A stretch of DNA of 64,000 bases from Paramyrothecium sp. XJ0827 (Eukaryota; Ascomycota; Sordariomycetes; Hypocreales; Stachybotryaceae). Within the stretch, counting starts at the first letter, position 1, and each line of letters begins with the position of its first letter. Where the stretch lies: assembly GCA_020881915.1 (NCBI GenBank), contig JAJFPB010000009.1:558001-622000 (forward strand), in the 5' to 3' direction. The position numbers and the translations under genes are program-made. Positions 23,564 to 33,995 of the stretch are shown one piece after another. Under the pieces are notes generated by a model. It searched no databases, had not been told where the DNA came from, and saw nothing but the letters and a program-made list of their open reading frames with translations.

Positions 23564-24607
23564 TCATTCGCGCCTCCTCCCGGGTACGCGGCCGAACACG
23601 TTGAGGCACGTGGGTGCGCTCCCATTAAGAAGAGGCCGCTGGAAGAAGTACCATTGCGACACCGTCAGGTCAACGACGAAGCCGACGACGTCGCTGCGGG
23701 ACAACGAGTGCGGATAGGCCGGATTCCCGAAAGGGAGCGGGACTTGAATGTATCTGCTCCTTGTGTCCGTCCACGTCAGGGACCCTGCGGCTTGGTCCAG
23801 GACTTCAGGCCCCACTCTCACGTTGCCGTCGATGAGCCATATGAAAGAGAACCCAACCATCCCTCTCGTCCATGCGTCATACGCGCGGGCGACGAGACCG
23901 CGGGACGTTGCCTCGCTGGCCAGCACAGCGAAGTCCTGCTGTGTCGTCACCCGGGTCCAGGGTGAGTTGGACCTGAAGCCAATGTTGGCGGGGAAGGCGA
24001 ATTCCGGGGTACACAACAAACTGCCGAGGAGGTTATGCCAGTTTATTGACCACGTAGCATTCATGGCGGTCCCGTCAAAATTCAGACAGAAGACATCGTG
24101 CACCAAGTCTACGCGAAGAAAGATGTCGTCGCCTTGCCGTCCTATCCGCGACGAATACCGGCCGTCGTCGTTGCCGCCGTAGCGTGCCCCAAGTACTGCG
24201 GTCTCGCCATGCCTGTTCATGTGCAGCTGGAGCTCGTATCTCGACTCGAAGCAAGCACCCCATAGCCCTGCATCCCAGCGGTAGGCGGCGCGGTTTTCTC
24301 TCCGCCACGAGTACATTGGTGCTTGTGGCACGCATCTGTCGCAGTTGCAGGGCGCAACATGCGCCACATGTCGGCCTCCATCAGAGTCAATGGCCTCGCG
24401 GGGCGCCGGCAGCTTTCTGACGAGGTTGAGATAGTGAATCTCTGGTTGGAGGCGCGGTCGGATAGCAAGCTCCCAGACCCTCACGCGAAGTTCCGCTGGG
24501 AGATTACGGAAGCAGTGGAACGACTCGGGGCTATGCGCTGTCCTTGCTTCCCGACGTTGCCGGCGCGAGGTGCCGGTGCTAATTGCTGAGCGTCTGATGG
24601 CAGGCAT
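23564..24607 (-). CDS. 2EXR domain-containing protein (copy 1)
   Basis: Single-exon gene of 347 residues from the ATG at 24607 (MPAIRRSAIST). An in-frame ATG at 24688 would add 27 residues, but those look hydrophobic and atypical for the family. Residues 30-49 carry the opening signature FHCFRNLPAELRVRVWELAI, the pattern (F..F..LP.ELR..IW..A) that defines 2EXR, a fungus-expanded F-box-like domain of unknown biochemical role. The pattern IHYLNLVR follows closely. The rest is typical of long fungal 2EXR proteins, with no membrane segment and no catalytic motif. A second copy with matching start lies at 27.7 kb on the opposite strand. Function unknown; protein-protein interaction is the usual guess. 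Confidence 0.8.
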   Translation of the reverse strand: MPAIRRSAISTGTSRRQRREARTAHSPESFHCFRNLPAELRVRVWELAIRPRLQPEIHYLNLVRKLPAPREAIDSDGGRHVAHVAPCNCDRCVPQAPMYSWRRENRAAYRWDAGLWGACFESRYELQLHMNRHGETAVLGARYGGNDDGRYSSRIGRQGDDIFLRVDLVHDVFCLNFDGTAMNATWSINWHNLLGSLLCTPEFAFPANIGFRSNSPWTRVTTQQDFAVLASEATSRGLVARAYDAWTRGMVGFSFIWLIDGNVRVGPEVLDQAAGSLTWTDTRSRYIQVPLPFGNPAYPHSLSRSDVVGFVVDLTVSQWYFFQRPLLNGSAPTCLNVFGRVPGRRRE

Positions 24608-26086
24608 CTGTCCGTGGCTCAAGCGTATGAGGATGTGAAAAACGAGACCGGGAAGGGATGAGGACCTGCTATCGGATCGAAACAGCATTCAACTTTTGTG
24701 CAGACGAGGCTGACATTGTTCTAAGGCCTACGTATCACTACGATAGACCGTCTCGCGGCCACCCAGCGACACCGACGCGTTTGTTGGGACATCGCGGCGA
24801 CTTCGACGAGGCGGAAAGTTTCTTTCTCACGAGAAAGGTTGTGAGCATGGTCTGCTTGGGAAAGAAGGTGGTAGGTTCCCATCGTGTTGTAATGTTAACA
24901 GTCCTGTGGAGACATGAAGCGAACGTGTGCATGAGGACGGAGACAGGAGAGCAGGCAGAAACTATAGGACCTGGCACCTAACGACAGTGTCAGTCACAGG
25001 TAGATAGCGGAAGCAGGAAGGAAGCCCGTGGGGGAGGGAAGGAGGGGGATGAGATGGAGTTGCGGGCTGTTTGAATGTAGAAAGGCATCGTGGATGCGTG
25101 TGTCTGGGTTGCTGTCGCGAAATGCTGGCCACCTCCATGCAAAATGCTTTTCTATCATTGGATGACCGAAAAGGTAAAAACATTGCATCAACGCATTGTG
25201 GGTTTCGCAAGCTCCAGGGAGCTGGTCAGAGCGTTGGCAAAGATTCTGCAATGCAGCGTTCACTTTGAACACTGGCATCGTTGAGAAGCAAGTGACAAGA
25301 TACCTTACGGTGACGTCATCGCGAACATGGCAGCACTGGCAACACATGGTTTGTTGAAAGTTATAGAGTTTTTGGATTGCTCGGGGCCATTTTCTATGAG
25401 TAATGCACTGTCTTACACGAAACCCATACGGCAGCATGATATTGAGAAAGAATTGCGGTTCTCGAGTGAGTGCGGCTTTGCTTCCTACAATATGGTAACG
25501 GGCATGGGTGGATTTTAGTCGGCTTGGATCAGACTAAGACGGATCCCGCTACCAGACCACATCAAACCGGCCAACGCATGCCCAAACGTCCAGCTAGCTT
25601 CTAGCACAGTCTAGAACCCGTAGAAATGACAGAGGGGGAAATGCATTGGCAGATCAAGCGACATATGTAGCGGGGCAATCAAGTTCAAGTTTCCGCCTCG
25701 CAGTACTGTGTGGCCGCCAGCCTTGCTGTGGAGGGACGCGGGGCGCTGACGTCAATCGCGTGTGCAGGTTCCAGGTTTTGGGGCATGGCCGGGGTACGCA
25801 ATGCGCAGATGGCCATCATCATCGGCGGGAGAGAGCAGGGCTGAGGGCAGGATGATGAAATGACCTGAGATCCCTATATACGGACCCCGACGCAGCTGAA
25901 GCCTGTCCCGTCTCCTGCCTGTCGTACTTTTGCTGCCACTGTCCACTTACACCGAACGTCCAGCTCACGGTCCACACCACGACTACAACATCAAACTCTC
26001 ACAAGCACAGCCGCAGAGCCTCGTAGCTTAATCCCCAAAACTCCAAACTTAACAAAAACGCCCAAAAACACAAAAAGACGCCCAAC
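24608..26086. other. Divergent promoter region between 2EXR copy 1 and the SnoaL-like gene
   Basis: About 1.5 kb without a supported gene. The right end carries a TATA element (25875..25880) and an A/C-rich leader typical of fungal 5' untranslated regions. Minus-strand open frames at 25.0-25.4 kb show no motif. Confidence 0.5.
25875..25880 (+). promoter_or_regulatory. TATA-like element for the SnoaL-like gene
   Basis: TATATA about 210 nt before the ATG at 26087, followed by C-rich and then A-rich leader sequence. Called on motif and position only. Confidence 0.4.
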
Positions 26087-26506
26087 ATGCCTTCCTCCAC
26101 CCACCCCGGCTCCATCTTCTCCCGCAACAAGGAGGACACCATCGAGGCCGAGGCCATGCTCTGGCGCGCCAAGTGCGACAGCAAGGGCGGCAAGGCGCTG
26201 CGCAAGTACATCACCGACGACTGCGTCATCGTCGACCCGGACGAGAACAAGGTCTACTCGCAGGAGTCGGAGCCCTCAACCAAGGAGTACATCGAGTCCT
26301 TCGAGCCCTGGACCGCCTACCGCATCGAGGACGACCCCCAGTTCGTCGAGATCGACATGATGAGCTCCGGCCTGACCTACCGCGTCACCGCCTGGCGCCA
26401 CGACGGCAAGGACATGATCCCCACCGAGGCCCTGTGCTCGAGCGTCTGGCGGCAGGGCGCCGGCGGCGACTGGCAGTGCTGCATGCACCACATGACCAAG
26501 ATTTGA
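26087..26506 (+). CDS. Small SnoaL/NTF2-like (DUF4440-type) protein
   Basis: Intronless gene of 139 residues starting in the context CCCAACATGCC. The order of elements fits a compact NTF2-like fold: an N-terminal helix (EDTIEAEAMLWRAKCDSK), a short helix leading to LRKYITDDCVIVDPDE, and strands YRVTAWRHDGKDMIPTEA and WQCCMHHMTKI. Many fungal proteins of this size are annotated as DUF4440 or SnoaL-like. The fold covers enzymes and ligand-binding proteins, and no specific active site can be assigned. There is no signal peptide, so it is probably cytosolic. Third positions are almost all G or C, suggesting good expression. The gene stands alone between two 2EXR genes; no functional link is visible. 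Confidence 0.75.
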   Translation: MPSSTHPGSIFSRNKEDTIEAEAMLWRAKCDSKGGKALRKYITDDCVIVDPDENKVYSQESEPSTKEYIESFEPWTAYRIEDDPQFVEIDMMSSGLTYRVTAWRHDGKDMIPTEALCSSVWRQGAGGDWQCCMHHMTKI

Positions 26507-27708
26507 GGGGGATGCGTGCGACTGAGCGTCGGAACGCACGGAGAGGAGAAGATTCGGAGGGATGATCGAGTGTGTTGTATGCTACGATATGAATGAATAG
26601 GCGTTGCGGGTTTCCAAGAGGGCATGCGGAGGCGATTCGCTGTTCTTGTACTTTTCAGATTACATTGCACAACTTATGTTTAAACAAGTTCTACATTATA
26701 GTCATCAACTTATGGTCTTTTCTGAGTGAGATGAACTCAGGCAAGCTTGGCTGTCTTTCATTGCCGTTTTCCCGTAAAGCCGTTGTGAATGAACAGACGG
26801 GGCCTAAAGTTGGAATCCCGGTGCAGGTAGTGACGTATAATTCAACGCATGCTATCGGTTGCGCCTAGTCAAGCGCTTGGATCTGGCACGGCACGGACAG
26901 GATTCTGGAGAGGCAGATTTGTGAGAAGGCATAAGACGTTAGAGCAACACCTGCCACTCGGCTTTGGTGGCCACGTGGCACATTTTTTCTTTCCTCTTAA
27001 GAATTCCCTGTCATTTCCGGGAATTTATTGAGGTATTGTACCAGAACTCGGGTAACTGCCTTCTACCAGTCATAGGATAATGCTCCTGGGCCTCGAGCTA
27101 TTCTGGTTGCCGACAAACTAGGCCCCGGAACGCGTGTGTAGCTACCAAGCATCGTTCGGTAATGACCCAGAAACAATGGTAGGATCGACAAAATAGACAA
27201 ACACTTACAATAGGGCAATGATGTGCCCACAATCTGCTAAGCTGGCTTCTTTGTGATGCCGAACGGCATAGAGCAAGGAGTACTGCTCACTGTTGTATGA
27301 CCGCGATTGCTCTACGGCTCATATGCCACGAGGATGGACTCCGTCCCCAATGACATGCACGGGGTACTCCTTTGGGCGACTTCCCCAATAGCTTCTCTGA
27401 CAGCTTGTAAGCGATCAAAGCTTGAAGGTGCATCGTTTACTATTACACATGCCTCTCGCCCGCTTGTCGGTGGCACTGGGGCCATCCACTCACGAGGACG
27501 GAAACACGGGTAAGTTCAAGCTCACAGAATCCAATGCTTCGACAGACATTGTCTCTCAAGGTGCAAAACGTTGTACTCAGTATTGTATGCCCCGTCTGAA
27601 AACTTTTCCCGCACACGTGGCAAGGACATCATGGCACGTCCGCCAGACTACTTCGCGGCCGGGACGTGAGCACTGTCCAAGTAATCATGGCGTCTTGCAC
27701 AGCGCACC
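26507..27708. other. Intergenic, no gene seen
   Basis: About 1.2 kb holding the 3' flank of the SnoaL-like gene and the promoter of the second 2EXR gene. The part from 26.6 to 27.1 kb is A/T-richer. No RNA gene or repeat was recognised. Confidence 0.5.
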
Positions 27709-28770
27709 ATGACGCCCCGGACTCGAGCAGGAGGAAGAAAGCGCAATAAGCAAGCTGACAGCGCAGAATGTCCACCAGAAGGCGGGCTTCCGAAGACATT
27801 CCACTGCTTTGGCAGGCTACCGACGGAACTTCGCTTGTACATCTGGGAGCTCGCAATGCGTCCCTACCACAAGCGTGAACTCCACTACTTCTCGCTGGTC
27901 CGCTACCCAAAGCCGCAGAAAGGGCATCCGGACCCGCGAGAACTGGCATTTACGGGCGAATATGGAGTAGTAGCTCCACGGACAAGAACACTGCCGACTT
28001 TGTTGCCATATATGGGATTCCCCACACCAAAGCCCATCCACTCGTGGCAGGTTGGGAATCCTTCTCCATATACTTTGGATCTGGGGCTCTCGTCTGCATC
28101 GCTGGAGTCGGAGGAAGCCCTGCAGTGGTGCCTCAAACACAGAGCCTCGAAGCACAAAGCCAGCGACCACTGCTTCATCCTCGCAAAGATCTCTGGAGGC
28201 GAAGCGTACGTGAGAGTCCGGCCACGCACTGACCTTTTCTGCCTTCAACTCGACGACTTTGACATGACGACGGCTCGGACAGTCCGCTGGGGAGCCGTGC
28301 TAGCATCACTACCGATGTGGCGGGCCCCCTTCTTGGGGACCGCCATCGCCTTCGAGTTCGACATGACCTGGTGCGAGGGCATCCGGTGGCATTTCAGGAA
28401 CATAGGCAACGAGAACAGCCCCCGCAGCATCGTCGTGCGCGCCTTCGTGGCAGCGGCCCGGGGCGAGCTGGGCCACACCAAGATCTGGCTCATCGACCGC
28501 AGCCTCAAGCCCTACCTCGATGTCTTCACTGCCATGCGACGGAGGCCGCCTGCGACCTTTGTCGACCTCGACAACGAGTTCGTCGAGACGTGCGTCAGCC
28601 AGTCGCGGAGTACGATGAACGCCTTGTGTTTTTGCGACGTCATGTGGGCGTGGTGGTACTGGACCAGCGACACGGAGTGGCGGCGAACCCAGCCTTTGAC
28701 GTGGTTCTACGGGAGCAGCTGCTTGGGTGTGTTGGGATGTAGGAAGCGCACACCGAAATGCATATCGTAG
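27709..28770 (+). CDS. 2EXR domain-containing protein (copy 2)
   Basis: Single-exon gene of 353 residues. The start is MTPRTRAGGRKRNK; another ATG 21 nt upstream is out of frame. Residues 31-50 read FHCFGRLPTELRLYIWELAM, the 2EXR signature, followed by ELHYFSLVR. Alignment by eye with copy 1 (23.6-24.6 kb) shows the domain at the same distance from the start and a similar downstream pattern (Trp-rich stretches, WLIDGN in copy 1 against WLIDRS here). The two are therefore paralogues, but well diverged, so not a recent duplication. No catalytic motif or membrane segment. Function unknown. Confidence 0.8.
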   Translation: MTPRTRAGGRKRNKQADSAECPPEGGLPKTFHCFGRLPTELRLYIWELAMRPYHKRELHYFSLVRYPKPQKGHPDPRELAFTGEYGVVAPRTRTLPTLLPYMGFPTPKPIHSWQVGNPSPYTLDLGLSSASLESEEALQWCLKHRASKHKASDHCFILAKISGGEAYVRVRPRTDLFCLQLDDFDMTTARTVRWGAVLASLPMWRAPFLGTAIAFEFDMTWCEGIRWHFRNIGNENSPRSIVVRAFVAAARGELGHTKIWLIDRSLKPYLDVFTAMRRRPPATFVDLDNEFVETCVSQSRSTMNALCFCDVMWAWWYWTSDTEWRRTQPLTWFYGSSCLGVLGCRKRTPKCIS

Positions 28771-29716
28771 CGAGGAGTTGGGTGCAGTTGTCACGGGCGA
28801 ACCGCAGAGTGTCACGCCTGACACATACCCTCTACGAGATTTAGAGAATCGGGGTTTTAACACGAGGAAATGGCAAGACTCAAAGGTCGATTCACTAGTA
28901 TTTTGAACCTGTGAGTTCTCAGTAGCTGTCGATTTTCAACTAGTCTGCTGCTCAAATCGTACCTAACATCTCGCTTGTGCCTCCCCCCTGCTTGATAATT
29001 GGTATCTAGAGTGTGCTCCCGTCATAGTGACACCGGGCTCCACTTCAAGTAATCATCGTGTAAATGGACAAATAGGCCTCATTGGCTTTCTAACTTCCAC
29101 ATCAAGCATGCCGCAACCAGGGGTTGCAACCGTTGAAAATGGTAGAGGAACCGCTGTTGCTACCCCACTGCGCAGCCGAGCGGTCATCGACCCTGTCGAT
29201 TAGGAGCCTTCAGCCCCTCAGTCTTCACGTCACTCAATCGTCATTGTCGCGCGACATGGTGGACTTTTGCTGTGGCCCCCTATGGACTCACCCCACAGCC
29301 AGGAACTGCATACGCGTAAGGTGGAAAACCGATACCCTGCAAAGTGGTATTGGTGTAGATTCGACTAGCTGCTATAGCAGAGCTTCGTACGATGTGATTT
29401 GACCCCATTCCAGCAACACCGCGCTCAAAAGAATAAGAGACTTGTGTCCCAGAGACAATGACCATGCCACTGTCTACCCATAGTACAACGATTACCGCGT
29501 TTAACCCAACCCGACGTTGCCTCCATTATCCATCATAAGAAACGCCGTTGAAAACCCTGCCCAGACTCCTGCTAATAATAATCGTATGGTGAAACGTGGG
29601 AAAGAGAAGGGTAGCGGAAAAAAGATCTTCGTAATCGTCGTGTAAGGGCCCGTAACTTTTCCTCCAAATATCTGGTGTTCTCCAAGTTGAGGTGCTCATC
29701 AACAATAGACTGGCAA
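28771..29716. other. Intergenic, no gene seen
   Basis: The 3' flanks of 2EXR copy 2 (plus strand) and the GATA-factor gene (minus strand) meet here. Short open frames only; none is supported. Confidence 0.5.
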
Positions 29717-30339
29717 TCATAGGGGCTCATAGTTGCCACGACGCTTGCGCTTCGCGTACACCAGCCCGCAGACGTTGCACAGGGTGCATGGCCCATCGGG
29801 ACCGGCTCGCCATTTGGGCGTGTTAACGGTGTCGCATTTGTGGCAGATCAATTGCGATATAGATTTCTGCAGCAAAGTTAGTACCAATTCATCCCTTCCT
29901 ATATTTTGTGTGGAAGGCATACCTGACGAAAATCCGAGGGACACGGTAGGTGTGCTTTGGCCTTGCGGGCTTTGACGCAAGGCTTTGTCTCTTTCTTCGC
30001 CGAGGCGGCCATTTTGCCTAGGTTGAAGGCGATGTCGCCAGACAGGCGAAAAACGGTGTAGAGCTCATCGTAGGTGGCTGCGGAATCCTGGGCTTGGGGG
30101 AAGCCAAGTAAGGTATCGGTGATGCGAACGAGTTCCCGGACATCGTGGCGAACCTGTTGCATGGAAATGTCAGTTGCGAAATCCAAGTGGTATTCAATAA
30201 TACAATTTTAATGTGCCAGGATTGATAACAAAATTCAGACGAGAAAGCTCGTTGCACGTACCTGTGAAGCATCAGAGGACCGTTTCCGTGGATGGACACG
30301 GACTTCCCCAATCGGGAGCGCCAACTGACGAGGCGACAT
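29717..30339 (-). CDS. Very small GATA-type zinc-finger protein
   Basis: Three exons on the minus strand, 30339..30262, 30153..29923 and 29866..29717, all joined in phase 0. Donors are GTACGTG and GTATGCC. Acceptors are CATGCAACAG and GCTGCAG, the latter preceded by a perfect TACTAAC branch site. The product has 152 residues and starts MSPRQLALPIGEVRV. Residues 30-90 form a helical segment. The finger at 111-136 is C-x2-C-x18-C-x2-C with TPKWRAGPDG and LCNVCGL, followed by a basic YAKRKRR tail. The 18-residue loop is the type seen in fungal NsdD/SUB-1 and white-collar-2 GATA factors. The helical region before the finger recalls the NsdD/SUB-1 group, but the protein is far shorter than those. 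It probably binds GATA sites in the nucleus. Targets are unknown. Confidence 0.8.
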
Positions 30340-33300
30340 GAGCTCGGTAGTGATAAGGAAGCCAGGTAGAGTGCGTTTGCTGTAGGATAAGGCTGGCGAT
30401 TCTGAGAAGCAAAAGATGATCGAAACAATCGAAGAACAAGGTCTGTTACTTTAATCGATTGAGAAGGCTGGAACAATCTGTGCTCTTGTGGCGCGAAGTG
30501 AAAAGAATGGGAGAAATAGCTTTCCGGCACGGACGGGGGGGGAGTAGATGAGCCGCTATGTATTGCTTTTTGGCTATCTCACTTTTGAGAGCGGGGAGCG
30601 GCAGACTACCGGGATGACAAGCTCAGACTCGGAATCAGATGGGCAAAGTAAATCAGCTAAGCCAAGGGCATGGGATTGGGGGACTGCCGTTGCTCCTGTC
30701 TAGGACTGGCCCGCCCTGCAATGCCACGAGCCGACGGGGTTGCAGGAGCATGCATGTGGCGCCTTGGCCACAAGGTCCCAAGCTCCCTTAGACCCCCATT
30801 ACCAATGTGTTTGTGATGTGGATGGTGTGTGTGCGAGTACATCCATGAACGAGGGGATGGTGGACGGGGATAAGGGACGAGGGAGGGGGCGGAAGGCTAA
30901 TGGTCGCGCTTTGGTCGGCTTGACAGGAATCCCCTTGGCGGCCGGACTTGAAACCGCGACGAATTGGATGACTGTGGATGGGGAATTTGGCAAATCCCAG
31001 GACCCTTGGGGAGAGACCCTGGGAACTACGGATCCACTCTTGGTGGATGGGTCTCGGGAATGGAGCAGGGGAGGGGGAAGCCCGGCAGGGACACTTTGGA
31101 GGCGAGAGCCTTTGTTGATTTGATGGCTTTGTTTAGATTCGAGGTGAAGCCCAAGACGCCCAGTAACTTGGATGATCATGTTGGCGGAATTGAGTGTCAC
31201 TGCAACGAAACCTCCCAAGCATACAACATATCGCCATCTTGCCACCTCGACCATCCAACATGTCAAACGAGAAATCTTGTTTTCGCACGAGGTACCCGTC
31301 ATACAGTGCCACACATGGCGGACCTAAAATTCCGGGCGTGACCATCTGCCTAGGCAGAACCCTGCATGGCGCTTGAACCCTCCAGCATCCCTGCCTTACA
31401 CGGTCCCCACCCCCAAACTCCAAACTTGCTCCCAAAGCAGGATGGGGGACCAAGGTTTGGGCCACTGTGCGCGCCGGTCCAAGAAAAGGTTTCCTCTTAC
31501 TTCTGCTAGCTACAGTACCGTGGCCCGCGCCGCATAAGCCAATTAAAACGGAGGTATGCTCTTGGTTGTGTCCACCTTGCTGGCAAGCTTACATACAACT
31601 GTGTTTTGGGTCATCTTCTCATGCTAATGGATTGTCTGTCAATGTGTCTTGAACGAAACTTTGCATCAGCCGGGAACAGGCCGCCGCGCCGACTTGCGAG
31701 AAACACTCGCATGTATTGGGCTACTTGTTCGGAGCAGCCTCTCCCACCATCTGAGACAGGCGCTCCCCTGGCCTTATGACATACATCAGCCTCATCGGCG
31801 CCGCTCCATTGCGCGAAAGGCCGTTGGACCCTGTGGATCGCCTGCAACTCTACGTCAGTGCGGAGCTTATTGGTGGTTCGACGGCGAGGGCGACGATCAG
31901 TTGGAAGGCTTCGGACGATAGGTCCGTACCTATAAAATACTGGTTCCTGGGCGACTGGAGCAGCTCTGCGGTGCTTCTGGAACACGGGAAAAAAGGGTCT
32001 AATGGATCAAGACCTAGGCCCACGAAAGCGGGCAGGGTACGCTGTGTTTTGCTTGTCTCTCATGAAAATTCCTGCAGCGCCTCCGCTCGTCGAGTTCGGT
32101 GGGTTTTGCATGCTCACTGACAGCCTAAGCAATCCACAAAGTGGATAGGCGCCCATCACAGCAAATACCGAGTGTGTTGCCCTCTTGTTTGGTGAGAATG
32201 GCTCTTACTTTCTTAGTGGATGTCTGAAGAGTCCTGAGTCGTCCAGGCTCCCATTGGCCGTCGGACCGCAATCCGAGGAGGGTGGAGCTGTTGAGAATAG
32301 GCCGTCCGGCGGTGGTTTGCTTGTAGATACTACCCGTAGCCATGGGCATAGACCGGGAAAGAATTGGACATCAAAGTGTGTCCACCCGAGTGACACATCA
32401 AGGGGCTTAACGGGAGATGATTGACAGACTGTGCAGCCACAACGGTGGCTTGGGCGGCCAGTCAGAAGAGACTGAAGTAGAATTGGCATGTGGCGGTTGT
32501 TGTACGATTGGTCCTTCGGAGCGGCCAGAGTGAACACTAGCCATGTCCAATTTGCCACTTCAACAACAAGAGTGGAAATTTTGAGTTTCGTGACCGAGTA
32601 GTAGTTGGTTGGTTGGTTGTTGAAGTCTAATAGGTCAATTTTACGTTGCATTCGTTGCGATGCACGCGCAGCTTACTTCTCTCGCACAAGGGCATCCTCC
32701 CATGTAATGTTCTTATCAGCAACTTGAGAGAAGGGGAAAGACCCGAGTCATCAATTGGTTACATGAAGGAAGGCCTACCCAGCGCCGACAAAGCAATAAA
32801 CAAGCCACAACGGCACAGCGGCACAATAGCAAGGGGGGTCTTTGGGGTTACATAAGTATTGGTCGTATGGAGACAGACCGGCAAGACTGGATAGCCCTCC
32901 TGCGGCCGTCGAGAAGGAGTCGCGATGCCCACGCTAATGCAATGGCTTTCAACTAGCAATTACCGAGGTGGTGCTGGCGAGCTACTGCAGATGGGATGCA
33001 TCGTTCATGCTTCAGACAGGGGTTACAGACAGCGTTGTGCTCGGATAGACGAGTGGGCCGGTGGAGGGTGCAGTTGAGACGGTGAATGTGGAGGAAACGG
33101 CTTTTGGCATGCCTGGCGACGTGCAAGCCCTCGGGGCTCCGAGAAGATATCATGTAAACGATTCATCCCTTTCCAAGGCATTCAAAAGGTAATGAAGCGG
33201 GCGTGCAGCTCAGTGTGATTTCTCTGTGGTCTCAGCTCCCGCCGCAGCGGCCTGCAGCCTTCCATATTTTTCTTCTGGAAACAAAGCAAAACAAGCTTGC

Positions 33301-33995
33301 CTCAACCCGGATGCGATCTACCGTAACAAATTGTGCCGTCTGGTAGTCTGCGTGGCTCATATCTGTTTGTCATTGCTCCACGCTTGGGATGCAACACAAG
33401 GTAGTAGCGTGGCGTGCCGGGGAAGCGAGGAGGAGGTGCCGGACACAATGGAGCGCTGGCGTTTTACAGTTTGAGAGGGGGTAAACAAGTCCAGCTTGTT
33501 TAGCTGTGCTCGGCCCCGTCGAGACGAATTGCACAATTGATGCACATGGTTGCGGCAGCTGAGGGTCTGCACTGGAGTTAAGCATCGGCAGATGAGTAAC
33601 TTGTCTAGGCTGAAGCTTGAACACCAATGATATCCTTCGTGTGAAGATGCCACAAACTTATTCCACCTCAGCCTCCTGCAGCCCCGGAACCGAGTCCAGG
33701 CCGGCAGAGGCGGTGACGTCCAGCATTGCTGGCACTGCATGTCTCCAGGCGTGAGATGTTCGGAGCCGGGGCTGGCCGTTGGGGATTAGTGGGGCGGGGG
33801 CGGCTGTAACCCCGGAACTCCACTGGAGCCAAATGCATTGTTTACTTTCACCTCCAATTTCAAGCCCCTCGTAGGCCGCCGTATGTCACCGACCGCACCA
33901 CACCGCACAGCTTCCGCCGCCGCAGCCGGTCCACTCAATGTCTCATCGGGGAGTGTTCTATCCGCCCTCATACATCTCGTGGTGAACGTGCCGTC
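30340..33995. other. 3.7 kb gene-poor stretch, no gene seen
   Basis: Between the divergent GATA-factor and HAUS6 genes. Short open frames on both strands lack motifs and splice continuity. It contains a TTGG-type simple repeat near 32608-32622. It probably includes both promoters. An unrecognised non-coding RNA cannot be excluded. Confidence 0.5.
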
